From: Sepioteuthis lessoniana
Lineage: Eukaryota > Mollusca > Cephalopoda > Myopsida > Loliginidae
Assembly (NCBI GenBank): GCA_963585895.1
Contig: OY757916.1
Coordinates: forward strand, 20,467,060-20,531,059
Reading direction: 5' to 3'
Length of the DNA: 64,000 nucleotides
Under the pieces are notes generated by a model. That model made no database searches, was not told where the DNA came from, and saw only the letters and a program-made list of their open reading frames with translations. Every line of letters begins with the position of its first letter. Within the stretch, counting starts at the first letter, position 1. Of the stretch, positions 21,280-31,871 are shown piece by piece. The translations under genes were made by a program, and so were the position numbers.

Positions 21280-21310
<31 letters not shown>

Positions 21311-22080
21311 AGCCAAAAGAAAAATGGTTTAGAAGAGGAAAAAAGACAAAATTAAAAGATAATATTATCCCTCCCTAAAGCATAAAAAACAAAAAGCACG
21401 AGTCATAAAACAAAAAGGTCGTAAAACAATGAAACCCGCCATTTTTTTCCAGCCCGGGCTCGTAATCTATGTCTTTGGGATTCTTCAAAGATGGCTACTA
21501 TCCATTAAGTTGGGAGTTCTACAGAGAAAGCACAAAGAGATGAAAATCCCCAAATTGCTTACTTGAAACGTTCTCCTCATCGAAAAGAAGAAAAAAGATA
21601 ATCTTCCGGTATGCGAAGTGATTTTTGTAATCACCCTCAACTGACAATGCAGAAAGTTAGATCTATTTTTACAGCTTTCTTCCTAGAAAAAAAAAAAGTA
21701 CAACGCAACATTCGGTGCTTTCAATCACCAACTTACTGGATATTAAAATCCGAGAATTGTGAGCAACTACTTCTCGTAGTTTAAGTTAATTTTTCGTCTT
21801 TTAGGATGTTAGGATTGAACTGATCGCCGATACGAATACTGCAGAATAGGCCGTAAAAAGTGAAACGAATGTGAAAGAAGTCTTTAGCGGCTGGGCATCG
21901 AATGCCGACAAGACCTTTGTCATTTGAAAATTCTAACAAATAAATTAATTTCGATGATAAATACAAATGTTTTCTTGTTCTTAATTGTACCTGTATACTT
22001 ATGGAAGACCCGATTTTATAATACTAATGTAGTTTTCTTGTTACTAATACCTATATGACTATTCGAATGTTAGCAAAAAC
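21050..22080. other. Spacer between inverted arms
   Basis: Unique sequence with a second (AT)n at 21,283-21,311. No gene seen. Confidence 0.5.
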
Positions 22081-22087
<7 letters not shown>

Positions 22088-22114
<27 letters not shown>

Positions 22115-22493
22115 TCGTTCCGGTGTCTTTGTGGTGGTGTAAGGAAAAAGGTAGAAAGGTATTTGTAGATGTTTTTCCAAAGCTCTCGACTTCAAATAAA
22201 GTCTGTCTATGAATCTAAAAATTTGGTCAGCGTTTTTGTCTCTAGATTTTGGAGTCCGAATTCGTGCCAAATGATTTGATTATGGTACAAACTTTATTTA
22301 TTTATCTAATTGTTTATCGTTGCTAAGATTCCTCACGATTTCACTTTTAATAATATATCCTCATTGAAAATCTAAGAACAAAAGGAAATTAAAGACACGC
22401 GTTATACAAGCGCTATTTTTAAGGGAGAGGAATACTTGCCTTGAAAACCAGCTTTTAAAAGAATGGATTTTATATAGACTCAGACATTACAAC
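22088..22493 (-). repeat. Right arm of a large inverted duplication
   Basis: Reverse complement of 20,598-20,972. It is longer by about 25 bp near 22,455-22,480. Confidence 0.85.
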
Positions 22494-22793
22494 TATTATA
22501 TCGAGAGTCAAATATTCATTTTAATTTTTTGGCTAAACTAGTTCCACCAAATATTCATAAGAAATATTTAATTGATTAATAATTAATTCAATAATTATTT
22601 CAATCATTATTTCAATAAGGTATCTGAACCATTTCTTCTGCCCTGCCGATAGAGGTTAGAATGCGGTGATTGCAAATTATTTGTATTGTATATGAAGACT
22701 TGAAAATATATAACTGTGTTCAGATTATTAGTAATAGATAGAAATATTTGATACCCTACAATTGCATGTATTAATTAATATTAATACGGGCAA

Positions 22794-22945
22794 TTGTATA
22801 AGAATATAAGATATCATATCATAAGAATATAAGATATCATATCATGAGAATATAAGATATCATATAATGAGAATATAAGATATCATATCATAAGAATATA
22901 AGATATCATATCATGAGAATATAAGATATCATATCATAAGAATAT
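22794..22945. repeat. 23-bp minisatellite, left part
   Basis: About six tandem units with a 23-bp period (unit starts 22,801, 22,824, 22,847 and so on), each containing agatatcatatcat. The array resumes at 23,478 on the far side of a LINE insertion. Confidence 0.9.
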
Positions 22946-23477
22946 CATCATCATCATCATCATCTTGTCGTGCAACCAGCACGGATATCTCTGACACTTT
23001 CTCGCCACCCTTCATTATCGTTGATCGCATTCGGCAGGTCCTCAGGGCTACATCCCGTATCTACACAGAGCTGCTGTATGTAGGTTCAAGCTGGTCGCCC
23101 TGCTTTTGCTCGGCCATGTGAAAGGGTCCATAGGAGTACATCACTAATGAGCTCATCACTACTTCTCCAGCAGTGTCCTGCGTGTCTGGTTCGTCTAATT
23201 TGGATAGTTTTCGTGATGGGAGGTAGGTGGCCGTACAGCTGCTGCTTTGTTGGGTGCTGCTTCCAGGTCTTGTTCAATATTGCTCGCAGCATTCTTGTGT
23301 AGTTGCCGTGAAGCTTTTTCTCCAGCCTTTTAGTTAGCGTCCATATAGTGCATCCATATAGCAGTATCGACACGATCGCTGCTTTGAAGAAACTGCGTTT
23401 CATTTTATCGGTCAGGTCTGACTTCCATATGACCGATAGCCTATCGATAGCTGTCCATGCCTTTGTTAGTCGCGTGA
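22946..23477 (-). mobile_element. 5'-truncated LINE 3' end inserted in minisatellite
   Basis: A 532-bp fragment of a non-LTR retrotransposon. The minus strand codes for the end of the reverse-transcriptase protein and terminates in a (GAT)n tail (plus-strand tcatca run from 22,946). One whole minisatellite unit borders it on both sides (22,924-22,945 and 23,478-23,499), as expected for a target-site duplication. 5' truncation and a microsatellite tail are typical of APE-type LINEs such as RTE/CR1; the clade is not certain. Confidence 0.85.
23086..23403 (-). pseudogene. LINE reverse transcriptase C-terminal remnant
   Basis: A 105-codon frame containing 'ILLYGCTIWTLTKRLEKKL', 'TKQQLYGHLPPITKTIQIRR' and 'RHAGHCWRS', the C-terminal segment that follows the RT domain in this LINE family. 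The catalytic FADD region is absent because the copy is 5'-truncated. The frame breaks after 'GRAKAGRPA' and continues in another frame to the 3' end. Related copies are at 42,395-42,955 and 52,388-53,140. Confidence 0.85.
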
Positions 23478-23512
23478 AGATATCATATCATAAGAATATA
23501 AGATATCGTATT
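23478..23512. repeat. 23-bp minisatellite, right part
   Basis: About 1.5 units identical to the left array. Confidence 0.85.
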
Positions 23513-23692
23513 GACGTGTAAAAAAAAATTTAAGAAGTTACGAGGAGGTAGACTCGACAGGAGCTAACGTGCTGGACAGCCACATCTTTGTAAACGAGTT
23601 CGAACCCCAGTCGCGCTATTACGTTCACTTTTAGACTAATACCCTTGGAAAAAGTATGAAACCACTTATGCTCCAAGCTATGGGTTAAATAG

Positions 23693-24229
23693 TGTTGTGG
23701 GAGCCTTACCCATCTCACTATAATGGACTCTTCTCACCGTTATTAGTACTTGAGATTTCGCTGCCAGAAGGCAGATCAATCTCGGTCTGAACCTCTCCAG
23801 TTACCGGGTAGCACTTCGGCCGGCCGTGTTATCTGTGGCACGGATCTGACCGAGTGTGTCTCGGTACCTGGAGATTTCCTTCGGCCTTCCCCCACCAGGC
23901 TTTTACCCCCTTAGGGAGGGTTGGGCTCATCGCCCGGCGCCTGAGGCGCCCCTAATAAGGGAAAAGCCAACGAGGCCGTAGGGATTTTTGGAAATGCCGG
24001 GCGCGTGTGGGCTACGGCCCTGCGCTCGGACCCACCTAAAAGGGCCTTGTGCCACACTTGCCCGTTAGGTGGGGCGAGCAAAAAATACCGCAGATCAATA
24101 TCGGTGTTATTCGAACAGTACGAGACTTCTTACCCTTTCTATGTAACTCTATCTTTCTTGTGTAATATAATCTGTTATCTAATATCCTTGTTTGCGTTTT
24201 CATTAGTGACCCTTTCCGGGGCCACAACA
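23693..24229. mobile_element. Solo LTR with 5-bp TSD, itself interrupted
   Basis: Begins TGTTGTGG and ends CCACAACA, a perfect 8-bp terminal inverted repeat with TG...CA ends. It is flanked by the 5-bp duplication AATAG (23,688-23,692 and 24,230-24,234). These are the hallmarks of an LTR retrotransposon. With the inner SINE E removed the LTR is 218 bp. No internal region or second LTR remains, so it is a recombination relic. The family is not recognised. Confidence 0.8.
23787..24089 (+). repeat. SINE E, longest copy, inside the solo LTR
   Basis: A 303-bp GC-rich retroposon flanked by gcagatcaatctcggt (23,771-23,786) and gcagatcaatatcggt (24,090-24,105), 15/16 identical. It ends in the CCTTGTG-type tail ('ggccttgtgccacacttg' then an A-rich end). 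Confidence 0.85.
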
Positions 24230-24396
24230 AATAGTACCTCTACTGTTCTTCAAAAATGATAGCTTTGGCATTAAATAACCCACGAAGATCAATATGCCTT
24301 TAAGCAAAGAAACCAAACAAGCAAAAATGTAAATATAAACTACCTTATGTACAATTCCCTAACCAATAAGCATCAAATAGCCCCAAACGGGTTGAT

Positions 24397-25187
24397 ATGC
24401 CTTTGGTTTGGTTTGGCTTTAATGCATATCAATTAATGTTGGTTATTTAATGCCAAATCCTATTTATACATACAGGTTGATCCCCCCCCCAAAAAAACCC
24501 CCAGAACCCATAAACTTTTTTATTACTTCCACAAAAATAAAGCAAAATAATTCTTAAGTCTTTTCCTTGGTAGACCAGGACACGTTGGTGAATACTATGG
24601 TCCCAATTTTTCATGCACAGAATCTACTTCATATCCAAAAAAAAAAAAAAAAAAAAAGAAGAAAAGGCTAGAATTAAATTTATGAATTTCAGTCAAAAAT
24701 ATATGGGTTCTGTTTTTTCGGGGGTCACCCTGTATATATTAAATATATAGGATTTGTAAATACATTTTGTTGATAAAATTTTTAAACGAGCGTAAGCTCA
24801 TCCTTTTATAGACAGTTAAATGGTTCCAAATATTCCGATGTATCGCTAACAATTCAATTAAACATCACTCATTTGTTTAAACATAGTTAAATGATCAAAC
24901 AGTTTTATTTCAAACAATTCAGTTTAGCATGAGTCATTTATTTGCACTCAGTTTAAATATCAAACAGTTCTATTTGAGCCATAGATAGAACTCTATCAGG
25001 TGCTACCACTTCGGGCCCGAGTGGATCTTAAAACAATTTCAATGAAGAGGTACTCCGCATTCCCCAGAGCTCCAGCAATACTTAAGCCTCACCATCAGAT
25101 TGTTTAGTGTCATATCCAGGACACTCGTTGAGGGCGTCTTCGTAGAGATTCAGTTGGTGTATTCTACAAACCCAGCCAACAGGGCTG
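24397..25187 (-). repeat. SINE B interrupted by a MITE
   Basis: Tail hairpin 24,420-24,460, MITE 24,473-24,732, then subrepeats, the conserved block 'gtgctaccacttcggg' and a shortened head 'cccagccaacagggct'. Confidence 0.8.
24473..24732. mobile_element. MITE with TA target site
   Basis: A 260-bp non-coding element flanked by TA. Terminal inverted repeats of about 40 bp share CAGG(G/T)TGA(T/C)CCCC and 'agaacccata'. The SINE B copy at 17,690-17,705 shows the uninterrupted sequence, so the insertion point is exact. The ends resemble Tc1/mariner-type MITEs. Confidence 0.8.
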
Positions 25188-25480
25188 AATGGATTATCAA
25201 ACGAAACCATTTCTAGGCAAATACTTCCATTGCTATAGAAAGCAATTTATTATTTTATTTTTTTTACTCCGATTATCATAATTAATTGATTGGTTTTAAC
25301 GGCAAGTTTACAGGTCTAGGGTTATTTTTGCTAATTGGTTAGGGAATCACGTTTATTGTACGTTCATATTTTCATTTTTAAATAATTGTATCTAAAGAGT
25401 TTTTTTTGTGCTCACGATTCTATTGAATAAGTATAATTTTGAAACATTTATTTGTACCGTACACGTGATCCTAATAGGGT
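25188..25480. other. Unique AT-rich stretch
   Basis: Nothing recognised. Confidence 0.5.
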
Positions 25481-25495
25481 CAGAATGGCATTGTA

Positions 25496-25629
25496 GTCCC
25501 CGGGGCCGACGTGGCCGAGGGTATTTTTGGCCATGTCGGACGGGTGTGGTCTTCGGCCCTGCAACCGGACCCACCTTAAAAACGGCCTTGTGCCAGATTT
25601 GTACGTTGGTGGGACGTATGATATATACC
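25496..25629 (+). repeat. SINE E, 5'-truncated, 15-bp TSD
   Basis: A 134-bp copy flanked by perfect cagaatggcattgta (25,481-25,495 and 25,630-25,644). It contains the GC-rich 3' half and the tail 'cggccttgtgccagatttg'. Confidence 0.88.
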
Positions 25630-25644
25630 CAGAATGGCATTGTA

Positions 25645-26312
25645 AGAGTATTTCTTACCCACCCCCAAATCTCCAGAAGATGTAATTAAGAAGGAGCTTA
25701 TTTCCACGGACTGGCCTTTAGAAGTCTATAAACAGCTGTGCATGGTGTCATGCAAGCGTACGTGGGTAGGCTGAAAAAACTCATAGGCTGATATGATGAC
25801 ATCATATTCAGCTGTTGATGATTTTTTTGACTAATGGGATCCAAGCACTGCAATACCGATGGACGAAGTGTGTGAACCGTAAAAGGAACTTTAATAAAAA
25901 AATATATCTTGTTTGATCACATTTCAGGAGAGTATCTTGATCAGCCTATGAACTTTTCGAGCGACCCTCGTAAGTATGCGTAACCCTATTGTATATATCA
26001 AGAAATTGGATTTGAAAAGTTGACGTTGGTGCTAGATTGTTTTATTTTCTGTGTAACGTTTCACGCTTATCGAAATACGAGTATTTTCAAACACAACTGG
26101 AAGGGTTTTGAAATATTTAGAAATAAACTGATAATGTTCTATCTATAACATATAAACATGTATTGATATTAGGTAGAGACGTTAAGAGTTTTGAAGAGAT
26201 CTTTTGATGTTGAAATCTTTTAGAGAGAGGATTTTCGATTTTGTGTTATTTTGAAATCTATTTAATATTGCTGTTTTATTTATCTCTCTCTCTCTCTCTC
26301 TCTCTGCATACG
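25645..26312. other. Unique stretch with (TC)n
   Basis: (TC)n at 26,283-26,306. No gene seen. Confidence 0.5.
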
Positions 26313-26716
26313 TAGCTCAGCCGGCTAGGATTGTAGAATACATCGACTGCATCTCTGTAGAGGAGTAAGACCCCCCCCTTATGAGTGTCCTGATATGACG
26401 CTAAACTATCTGATGATGAGATTCCAGTCCTGGAGCTTTAAGGAATGTGAAGTGCCTCTTCATTGCCATTACTCTGGCCCGGAGTGGTTGTACCTGATAC
26501 GGTCATATCTATGGGTCAAATAGAACTGTTTGACCTTTTAACTGAGTGCAAACAAATGACTGATGTTGAATTGAATCATTAGTGGTACATAGCAGTACTT
26601 GGAACCATTTGACCGGGTACAAATGAATGAATAGCGTTGAATAGAATTATTAGTGTTAGATAGCAGTAATTGTTAACTGTGTGCAAACAAGTGATCAATA
26701 TTAAAGAGAGTTAGTA
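26313..26716 (+). repeat. SINE B with well-preserved tRNA-like head
   Basis: The head 'tagctcagccggctaggat' matches a pol III A box. The B block, ending 'catatctatgggtcaaatag', and several tail subrepeats of the 'gtgcaaacaaatgact' type follow. Confidence 0.8.
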
Positions 26717-26726
26717 AACTGATTGT

Positions 26727-27213
26727 TTGGGTTTTATGGCATATCAATCTTTGAAGGTTATTTAATGCCAAATCCATTTTTATACAAATAATCATTTCCA
26801 TTTCAAACAATTAAGTTTAGCATGAGTACTCAGTTTAATTGTCAAAAACATTTCTACTTCAAGCTATTTAGTTTAGTCAGTTCTAATTCAAACAAATCAG
26901 TTTAGTACCAGTATATTTTTGTCCACACAAACAGTTAAATGTCAAAACCAGTTCTATTTCAAACAATTCAGTTTAGCATAAGTATGCAGTTCAGTTGTAT
27001 TTTACCCATAGAGAGGACTCTATCAGATGCTACCACTCCGGGCCAGAGTGAACCTGGGAACGATGGCAATGAAGAGGTACTCCGCGTTTCTCAAAGATCC
27101 AGCATTACTGGAACCTCACCATCAGATTGTTTAGTGTCATATCCTGGACACTCATTGGGAAGGGGGTCCTATCCCTCTGCAGAGGTGCAGTCGGTGTATT
27201 CTGGGCAAAACGA
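26727..27213 (-). repeat. SINE B, head-truncated
   Basis: Tail hairpin at 26,735-26,775, subrepeats, then the block to 'gcagtcggtgtattctggg'. It lies tail to tail with the plus-strand copy on its left. Confidence 0.8.
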
Positions 27214-27499
27214 CTTAGGGTCGATTTACTAGTTCCTTGAAGGAGGTCCTTGGGGTGCCATGAACTATGTTTTCAATGTCTAACAATGATTGTAATTCAG
27301 TGATAAAAATAAGTTAAATTTTCCTCCCCTTCTTTGCAAAGAAGAAGAGCAAAAATTATGGTACATAAAGAATATTGAGAAAAAAAACACTATTTCATTA
27401 AAGAATTATTTGTGATTGGATTAAGAAAGAAATGTTACAAATTATTCCTGTCCATATCTTAATTAATTACAAAATCTTCATTAGCAATCACAAACTATA
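27214..27499. other. Unique stretch
   Basis: Nothing recognised. Confidence 0.45.
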
Positions 27500-27756
27500 A
27501 GGATTATCGTCACAGGAAATAGACACGACAACCTGAGTTCAAATTCTTCGTCTCACATAGCACTAATATCCTTGCAAAAAGTATGAATCCAATTATCCTC
27601 CGTTAAACAATAGGTAAATAGTAGGTCAGCCTGTACTCTTTAACTATGATATGGCGCCCACTTTAGGAGAAAGAAAAACTGAATTTAAACCTGTTAAACT
27701 CTGCTTAAAAATTGACCTTGTATCTCATCTTGCTAGTGCGGAGGAGTTGGGTATAT
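27500..27756 (+). repeat. SINE C
   Basis: Head partly lost; 'gagttcaaattcttcg', 'gtatgaatccaattatcctc', 'ataggtaaatagtaggtcag', and tail 'ttgaccttgtatctcat' ending beside (AT)n at about 27,753. Confidence 0.75.
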
Positions 27757-27965
27757 ATATATATATATATATATATAGACATCGGCTAGAAGTTAGTATC
27801 CAAAACGGATGTAATGTTATTGTCTGGTGACATGTATCCTTATGTATCTATTCTTAACACAGTTCACAAAACCCTCATCAACAAAAATCTTGTCAATAAA
27901 GTAACCCACTTTATTTTAAGAAAAAAAATCTCTATTTATTTATTAAGAAAAATGTGACGATAATG

Positions 27966-28093
27966 GAAATTTACTAAGCTTTTTGCTTAGATGTGGCACA
28001 AAGTCATATGAAAGGGCCACCCATTGAGATTCGAACTCACTCGCATAGGTTTGCTAGTCGAGCTTGCTAACCATTACACCACCAGACGCGCCT
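27966..28093 (-). repeat. SINE G with 13-bp TSD
   Basis: A 128-bp tRNA-like retroposon flanked by tgtgacgataatg (27,953-27,965) and tgtggcgataatg (28,094-28,106). B-box complement 'gagattcgaactcac'; A-box complement 'aaccattacaccacc'. Confidence 0.8.
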
Positions 28094-28213
28094 TGTGGCG
28101 ATAATGACTATTACTAATATCAAACTTATCTTGTTTAGTTAAATATTCTATTGGTATAATTTGATTTCCATTTAAAATTTAGTTTTTATCTGATTTCTTG
28201 TTATGTATATATA

Positions 28214-28346
28214 TAGTCATCCACAGAGTACTATTTGGTGGTATCACAAATCATCAGTGTGGCTAGACATCCGAGATACTTGAAGCTGGGATCGAAACTT
28301 GGCTGATTTTACGCCAGTTGGATAGTCTACCGCCCAGTCTACAACA
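28214..28346 (-). repeat. SINE H
   Basis: Minus-strand tRNA-like repeat with B-box complement 'gctgggatcgaaacttgg'. It is the reverse complement of 53,603-53,738, including the shared end 'ctgtggatgac'. Confidence 0.7.
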
Positions 28347-28469
28347 AACTCATTGTATGCTGTCATTTTAATTATCTTTTACTATCATTAATATAATTAA
28401 TTATTGATAATTTCATTCTTCATAATTTAAAGTAACTATTATGACAATTATTGCTAATCAATCATTATT

Positions 28470-28546
28470 ATTTTACTCTGTTGAGAGTTTTTCCCACCAG
28501 CATTAGTTGATGGTTTTTCACAGGAGTCTGAGTTTGAACTCATATT
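28470..28546 (-). repeat. 3' UTR fragment of the RLE-type LINE
   Basis: 'gagagtttttcccaccagc' and 'tttttcacaggagtctgag' match the 3' ends of the LINE copies near 43.2, 46.5, 60.7 and 62.6 kb. It abuts mariner M3. Confidence 0.65.
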
Positions 28547-28862
28547 TACGAAAATCATTAAATAAGTTTCCAAACTTTTTTTTCGTATGGGCACTTTTAT
28601 TGATAGTACACACATGAAACTTGTACCCTTCGAAGTTATCTCCTCCGGCTGCAATGCACTTGTAACGTTCCAACAACTTCTGCCGAACGCCATGGAAGTC
28701 CTCTTGTGTGAGCGTGTCAATGACCTTCATCACAGCCTTTTTCATCTCCTCAGTTGTCTCATAACGACAGCCTCTGAGCTTAGGGAATAACCAAAAGTCA
28801 CAGGGAGCAAGGTCTCGACTATAGGGAGGGTGAGGATCTGTCTTGATGCCCGTCTTGGTCAA
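28518..28862 (-). pseudogene. Mariner transposase C-terminal remnant (M3)
   Basis: Contains 'DLAPCDFWLFPKLRGCRYET' with the third catalytic Asp, and 'TQEDFHGVRQKLLERY'. The frame then reads through the terminal repeat into flanking DNA, so its end is not a native C terminus. Confidence 0.85.
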
Positions 28863-29461
28863 ATAGTCTGTGACAAGGATGGAGTTGTGGACTGGTGCAT
28901 TGTCCAGGTGGAAATGCCGCTGGTCCGATTTGAAGAGTGCTGGCTTCTCCCAAGGAATCTCTTCCTGAACTCCCTTAAAACCTCAACATAGTATTCCTTG
29001 TTGACTGTCTGTCCATTGGGAACCCAGTGCATGTAGATCATACCTGTGCTGTCAAAAAAAGGGATCATCAAAAGTTTGTTATGGATTTGCTCTGTCTGGC
29101 CTTCTTAGGTCTGGGAAAGCCAGCATGCTTCCACTGGGAACTCTGTCTCTTGGTCTCTGGGTCATAGCAGTAGATCTAGCTTTCATCACATGGCATTTTT
29201 TCCAAGTTTAAAACAGAATTTTATTGCATATCGTTCTTTCTCACGTCCAGATTGCATTTTTGAAATTCACCAGCTGTGACAATTAGGCTTTAGTAGGGTG
29301 TATTCCAATTCCTGCTGTAGCTGTTCATTTGAACCTGAAATCACAAAAATTAGTCAGTCATCTCATAAGATGTATAGGAATAACATAGTGACTTTTCAAG
29401 AGTCTGCGACATTTTTAAATGCCTGTACAAAAAAGTCTGGCAACTTATTGAAGTCACCACG
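28549..29461 (-). mobile_element. Internally deleted mariner (M3)
   Basis: A 913-bp element flanked by TA (28,547-28,548 and 29,462-29,463). It is the same family as M1 and M2 but has a different deletion: the N-terminal ~15 codons are joined directly to the CDES region with the first catalytic Asp. The LDNAP and APCDFW motifs are kept, but stops and frameshifts break the frame. No telomere-like filler is present. Confidence 0.88.
28859..29071 (-). pseudogene. Mariner transposase central remnant (M3)
   Basis: 'MMIPFFDSTGMIYMHWVPNG' and 'VNKEYYVEVLREFRKRF' come from the catalytic core between the first and second catalytic Asp. The frame then shifts, so the LDNAP region is read out of frame. 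Confidence 0.85.
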
Positions 29462-29462
29462 T

Positions 29463-29849
29463 AAATGCCGCCTTGAAAATAGATGTAAACTCATAAAAGG
29501 TTAATAATAGAAAAAAATAGATTACAAATGTATGTATTTGTGCGACACGTGTTTCAAATATTTCGGTCTTCTTCAAGTGATAAAATTGTTGGTTGTGTGT
29601 TGAATATCTTTATATGAGAAAACAATCTATGAACTCATCTTTGTTATAAAGATATCCAATACAGCGTCAATAATTTAATCATCTAAAGAAGACCAGAATT
29701 TCCGAAAATCTTGTCACACAAATATATACATGCAAAGAGTTATGATAAAAATCTAAATACCCAATTTGAAATCATTTGCGGACCGTCGATGTACATATTA
29801 AGTTTCTTGATAATGGTTTCAACTGTTAGAAGTGACATTTGAAATTATT
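29463..29849. other. Unique stretch with decayed ribozyme-like motifs
   Basis: Two similar segments (about 29,541-29,580 on the minus strand and 29,655-29,705) contain GAAGA...GAAA patterns but no consistent stems. No gene seen. Confidence 0.4.
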
Positions 29850-30110
29850 TGGGCTTGTCTCGCGGGTAGAGTGTTCGCAAATGGTCCATGAGACCTGAGT
29901 TCAATCCCAGGTCGCATCATACCACAGACTTTAAAAATGGTACTTGATACATCCTTGCTTAACACTCAGCAATAAAAGGTAAGTATCAAGGGTAAAGTGG
30001 AGCAATCCAGGGAAAGGAGTAGAGCCCTCCCCTACACCTCAGTGTAGTAGCTATTGAAAAGGGAGCCTTTTGACCCCCCTCAACTACAGTCGCCAACTTT
30101 ACTTACTTAC
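29850..30110 (+). repeat. SINE F, full length
   Basis: A-box-like 'gtctcgcgggtagagtg', B-box 'gagttcaatcccagg', F body, and tail 'cgccaactttacttactta'. Confidence 0.88.
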
Positions 30111-30999
30111 AAGCATAGTCAAAGGCATGGGCCACTGGCAGGGATATGTATGCCACGTGGTCGCTCCGGCATATATCAGAGGGCGTGAAGGTTGATATGG
30201 AAAAACAACACGAACTCTTTATCATTTTTCAAGGTTTTCAATTCCAGGCACCAGTATTTATAACTGGTTTACTACCATGAGTTGTCCGATAAGTGAGAGA
30301 AACCCGGGTAAATCTTTTCGATTAAAAGGGTACGTCATTCTCACTATTTTCTGCACCTCTGGACTCATCCTTAGCTCGGTTTTACTTTGGACCAAACTTA
30401 AAACCTACTTATCAGCTCTTCGGCCGCTCGAAATCTCCCGTTCAAACACAAGTCGCCTCCTTACTTCTGCCTTTGGTGTCGGGGGAAGGAACATATTCAT
30501 CTCCGGTGTTTCTACACTTGCGCAGAAAATTTGGAACTTACTATTTTTTTCTAATCTAGTCATTTTAATTTCAGTTGTCATTAACCTGTGACTGGTTGAC
30601 CTACAATAATTGCTTTAGCCTGACTCACTTAGGGATCACTTTTCAACTGGTCACTCGCAGACTCTCTATTTGCTACAAACATTCTTTTCTTATTCTTATT
30701 TTTTTTCTTCTTTCTCCTTCCCCAGAAATTAGCTTCCAGCTTTAAAAAAAAAATTCAATTTTCAATTAGCCGTTCAGTTACGTTACACTTGGCTTTTCAG
30801 TATTTCCCTGTACTGTGGCCAATCAAAATATTTAACTTGAGGTTTTCAATAAGTTCTTTAATGTTAATCATGGCAACTGATTTCTTTCTGACGAAAAATG
30901 ATAAAGATTGCAAATGTTACTCTTTATCTAATCCCTGGTTCTTGATAATGGTTCGGACTGTTAGAATTGAAACTTATTGCAGAACTAGCTTGTGATGTT
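30111..30999. other. Unique stretch, no gene recognised
   Basis: The longest frame (104 codons, plus, 30,277-30,591) is rich in Leu/Ser/Ile and matches nothing I recognise. Treated as non-coding. Confidence 0.45.
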
Positions 31000-31573
31000 G
31001 GTAAGTTCGTAAGACATCACCTCAAAAAGAGGCTTCTTGTGTTGGACACTATAATCTGCAAGTAGAGATGAGGCTTCATTTCTGGGGTTGTGGAAAGTGT
31101 GAATAAGCATTTCTTTGCGAGTTCTCCTGGTTCCAATCTAAGTCGGATTGGTAGTACTTGTTAGGATTTAGTTTATGGCACAAGTAAATCTGGTTTGGTT
31201 TCTTTCTTAAGTGGCATATTAACATTCGTGGATTACTTGATGCCAAATCCATTTTTGTAGAAGAATAGCAGTGAGAGCTGAGGGATTAGGCGGTTCATGC
31301 CTTTCCCAATGTTAGTTGTCCGAAAGTAAATTTAATTACACGGCTGGAGTATGAATCCGCTTACTACCATGTCGCAGTTCAGTGCGTTAGCTACTACGCC
31401 ACGAGGACTCCCGCACCAAGTAGGTCTGTTTGCAAATTATTTGTGTTAGAAATACTTGATATCACATAACCGTGCAAAAAGCAACACAAAAATATAAATA
31501 TAAACGTATAATATACGTAGTCCTTTAAGTAACCCCAAATGGGTTGACATGCCACTAAAATTAACCAAACAAT
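31000..31573 (+). repeat. SINE B split by a SINE A
   Basis: B block 31,005-31,191, then the insertion, then the B 3' part from 'taggtctgtttgcaaattat' to the hairpin end 'gttgacatgccactaaaat'. It is an old, diverged copy. Confidence 0.7.
31192..31420 (-). repeat. SINE A nested in SINE B
   Basis: Minus-strand A copy from tail complement 'tttggtttctttcttaag' to A-box complement 'ctactacgccacgaggac'. A decayed TSD flanks it: acaagtaaatctg against accaagtaggtctg. Confidence 0.78.
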
Positions 31574-31871
31574 GAATTATACTGTACTAGCCTCGTTTAC
31601 ATTTACTTTAAAGGAAGTGAGGAACGTTGTGATATAAAAGGGAAAAAAACTCGAACCCCTCCCTCAATTGATCATTTTTTTTTTATAAATATATGGGTAT
31701 GAATGATTTTTAACATGTTTTTTTGTGATCAAATTGCAAGTAATACTCCTAGTAAATGCAGTTGTTTTCTTGCATTTTTTCTTTTCACACCTTTTCTTTA
31801 TTTACTCTACATTTAAAATGTCGTTAAAATCGATCGATTTATTATTATTTATTATTTATTATCATATTTAC

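Larger units (their letters stand above)
23565..24318 (+). repeat. SINE A split by a solo LTR
   Basis: The A body 'cgagttcgaaccccag' to 'ctatgggttaaatag' (23,692) resumes at 24,230 with 'aatagtacctctactgttct' and ends in the A tail 'cttaagcaaagaaacc' type sequence near 24,318. Confidence 0.85.
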
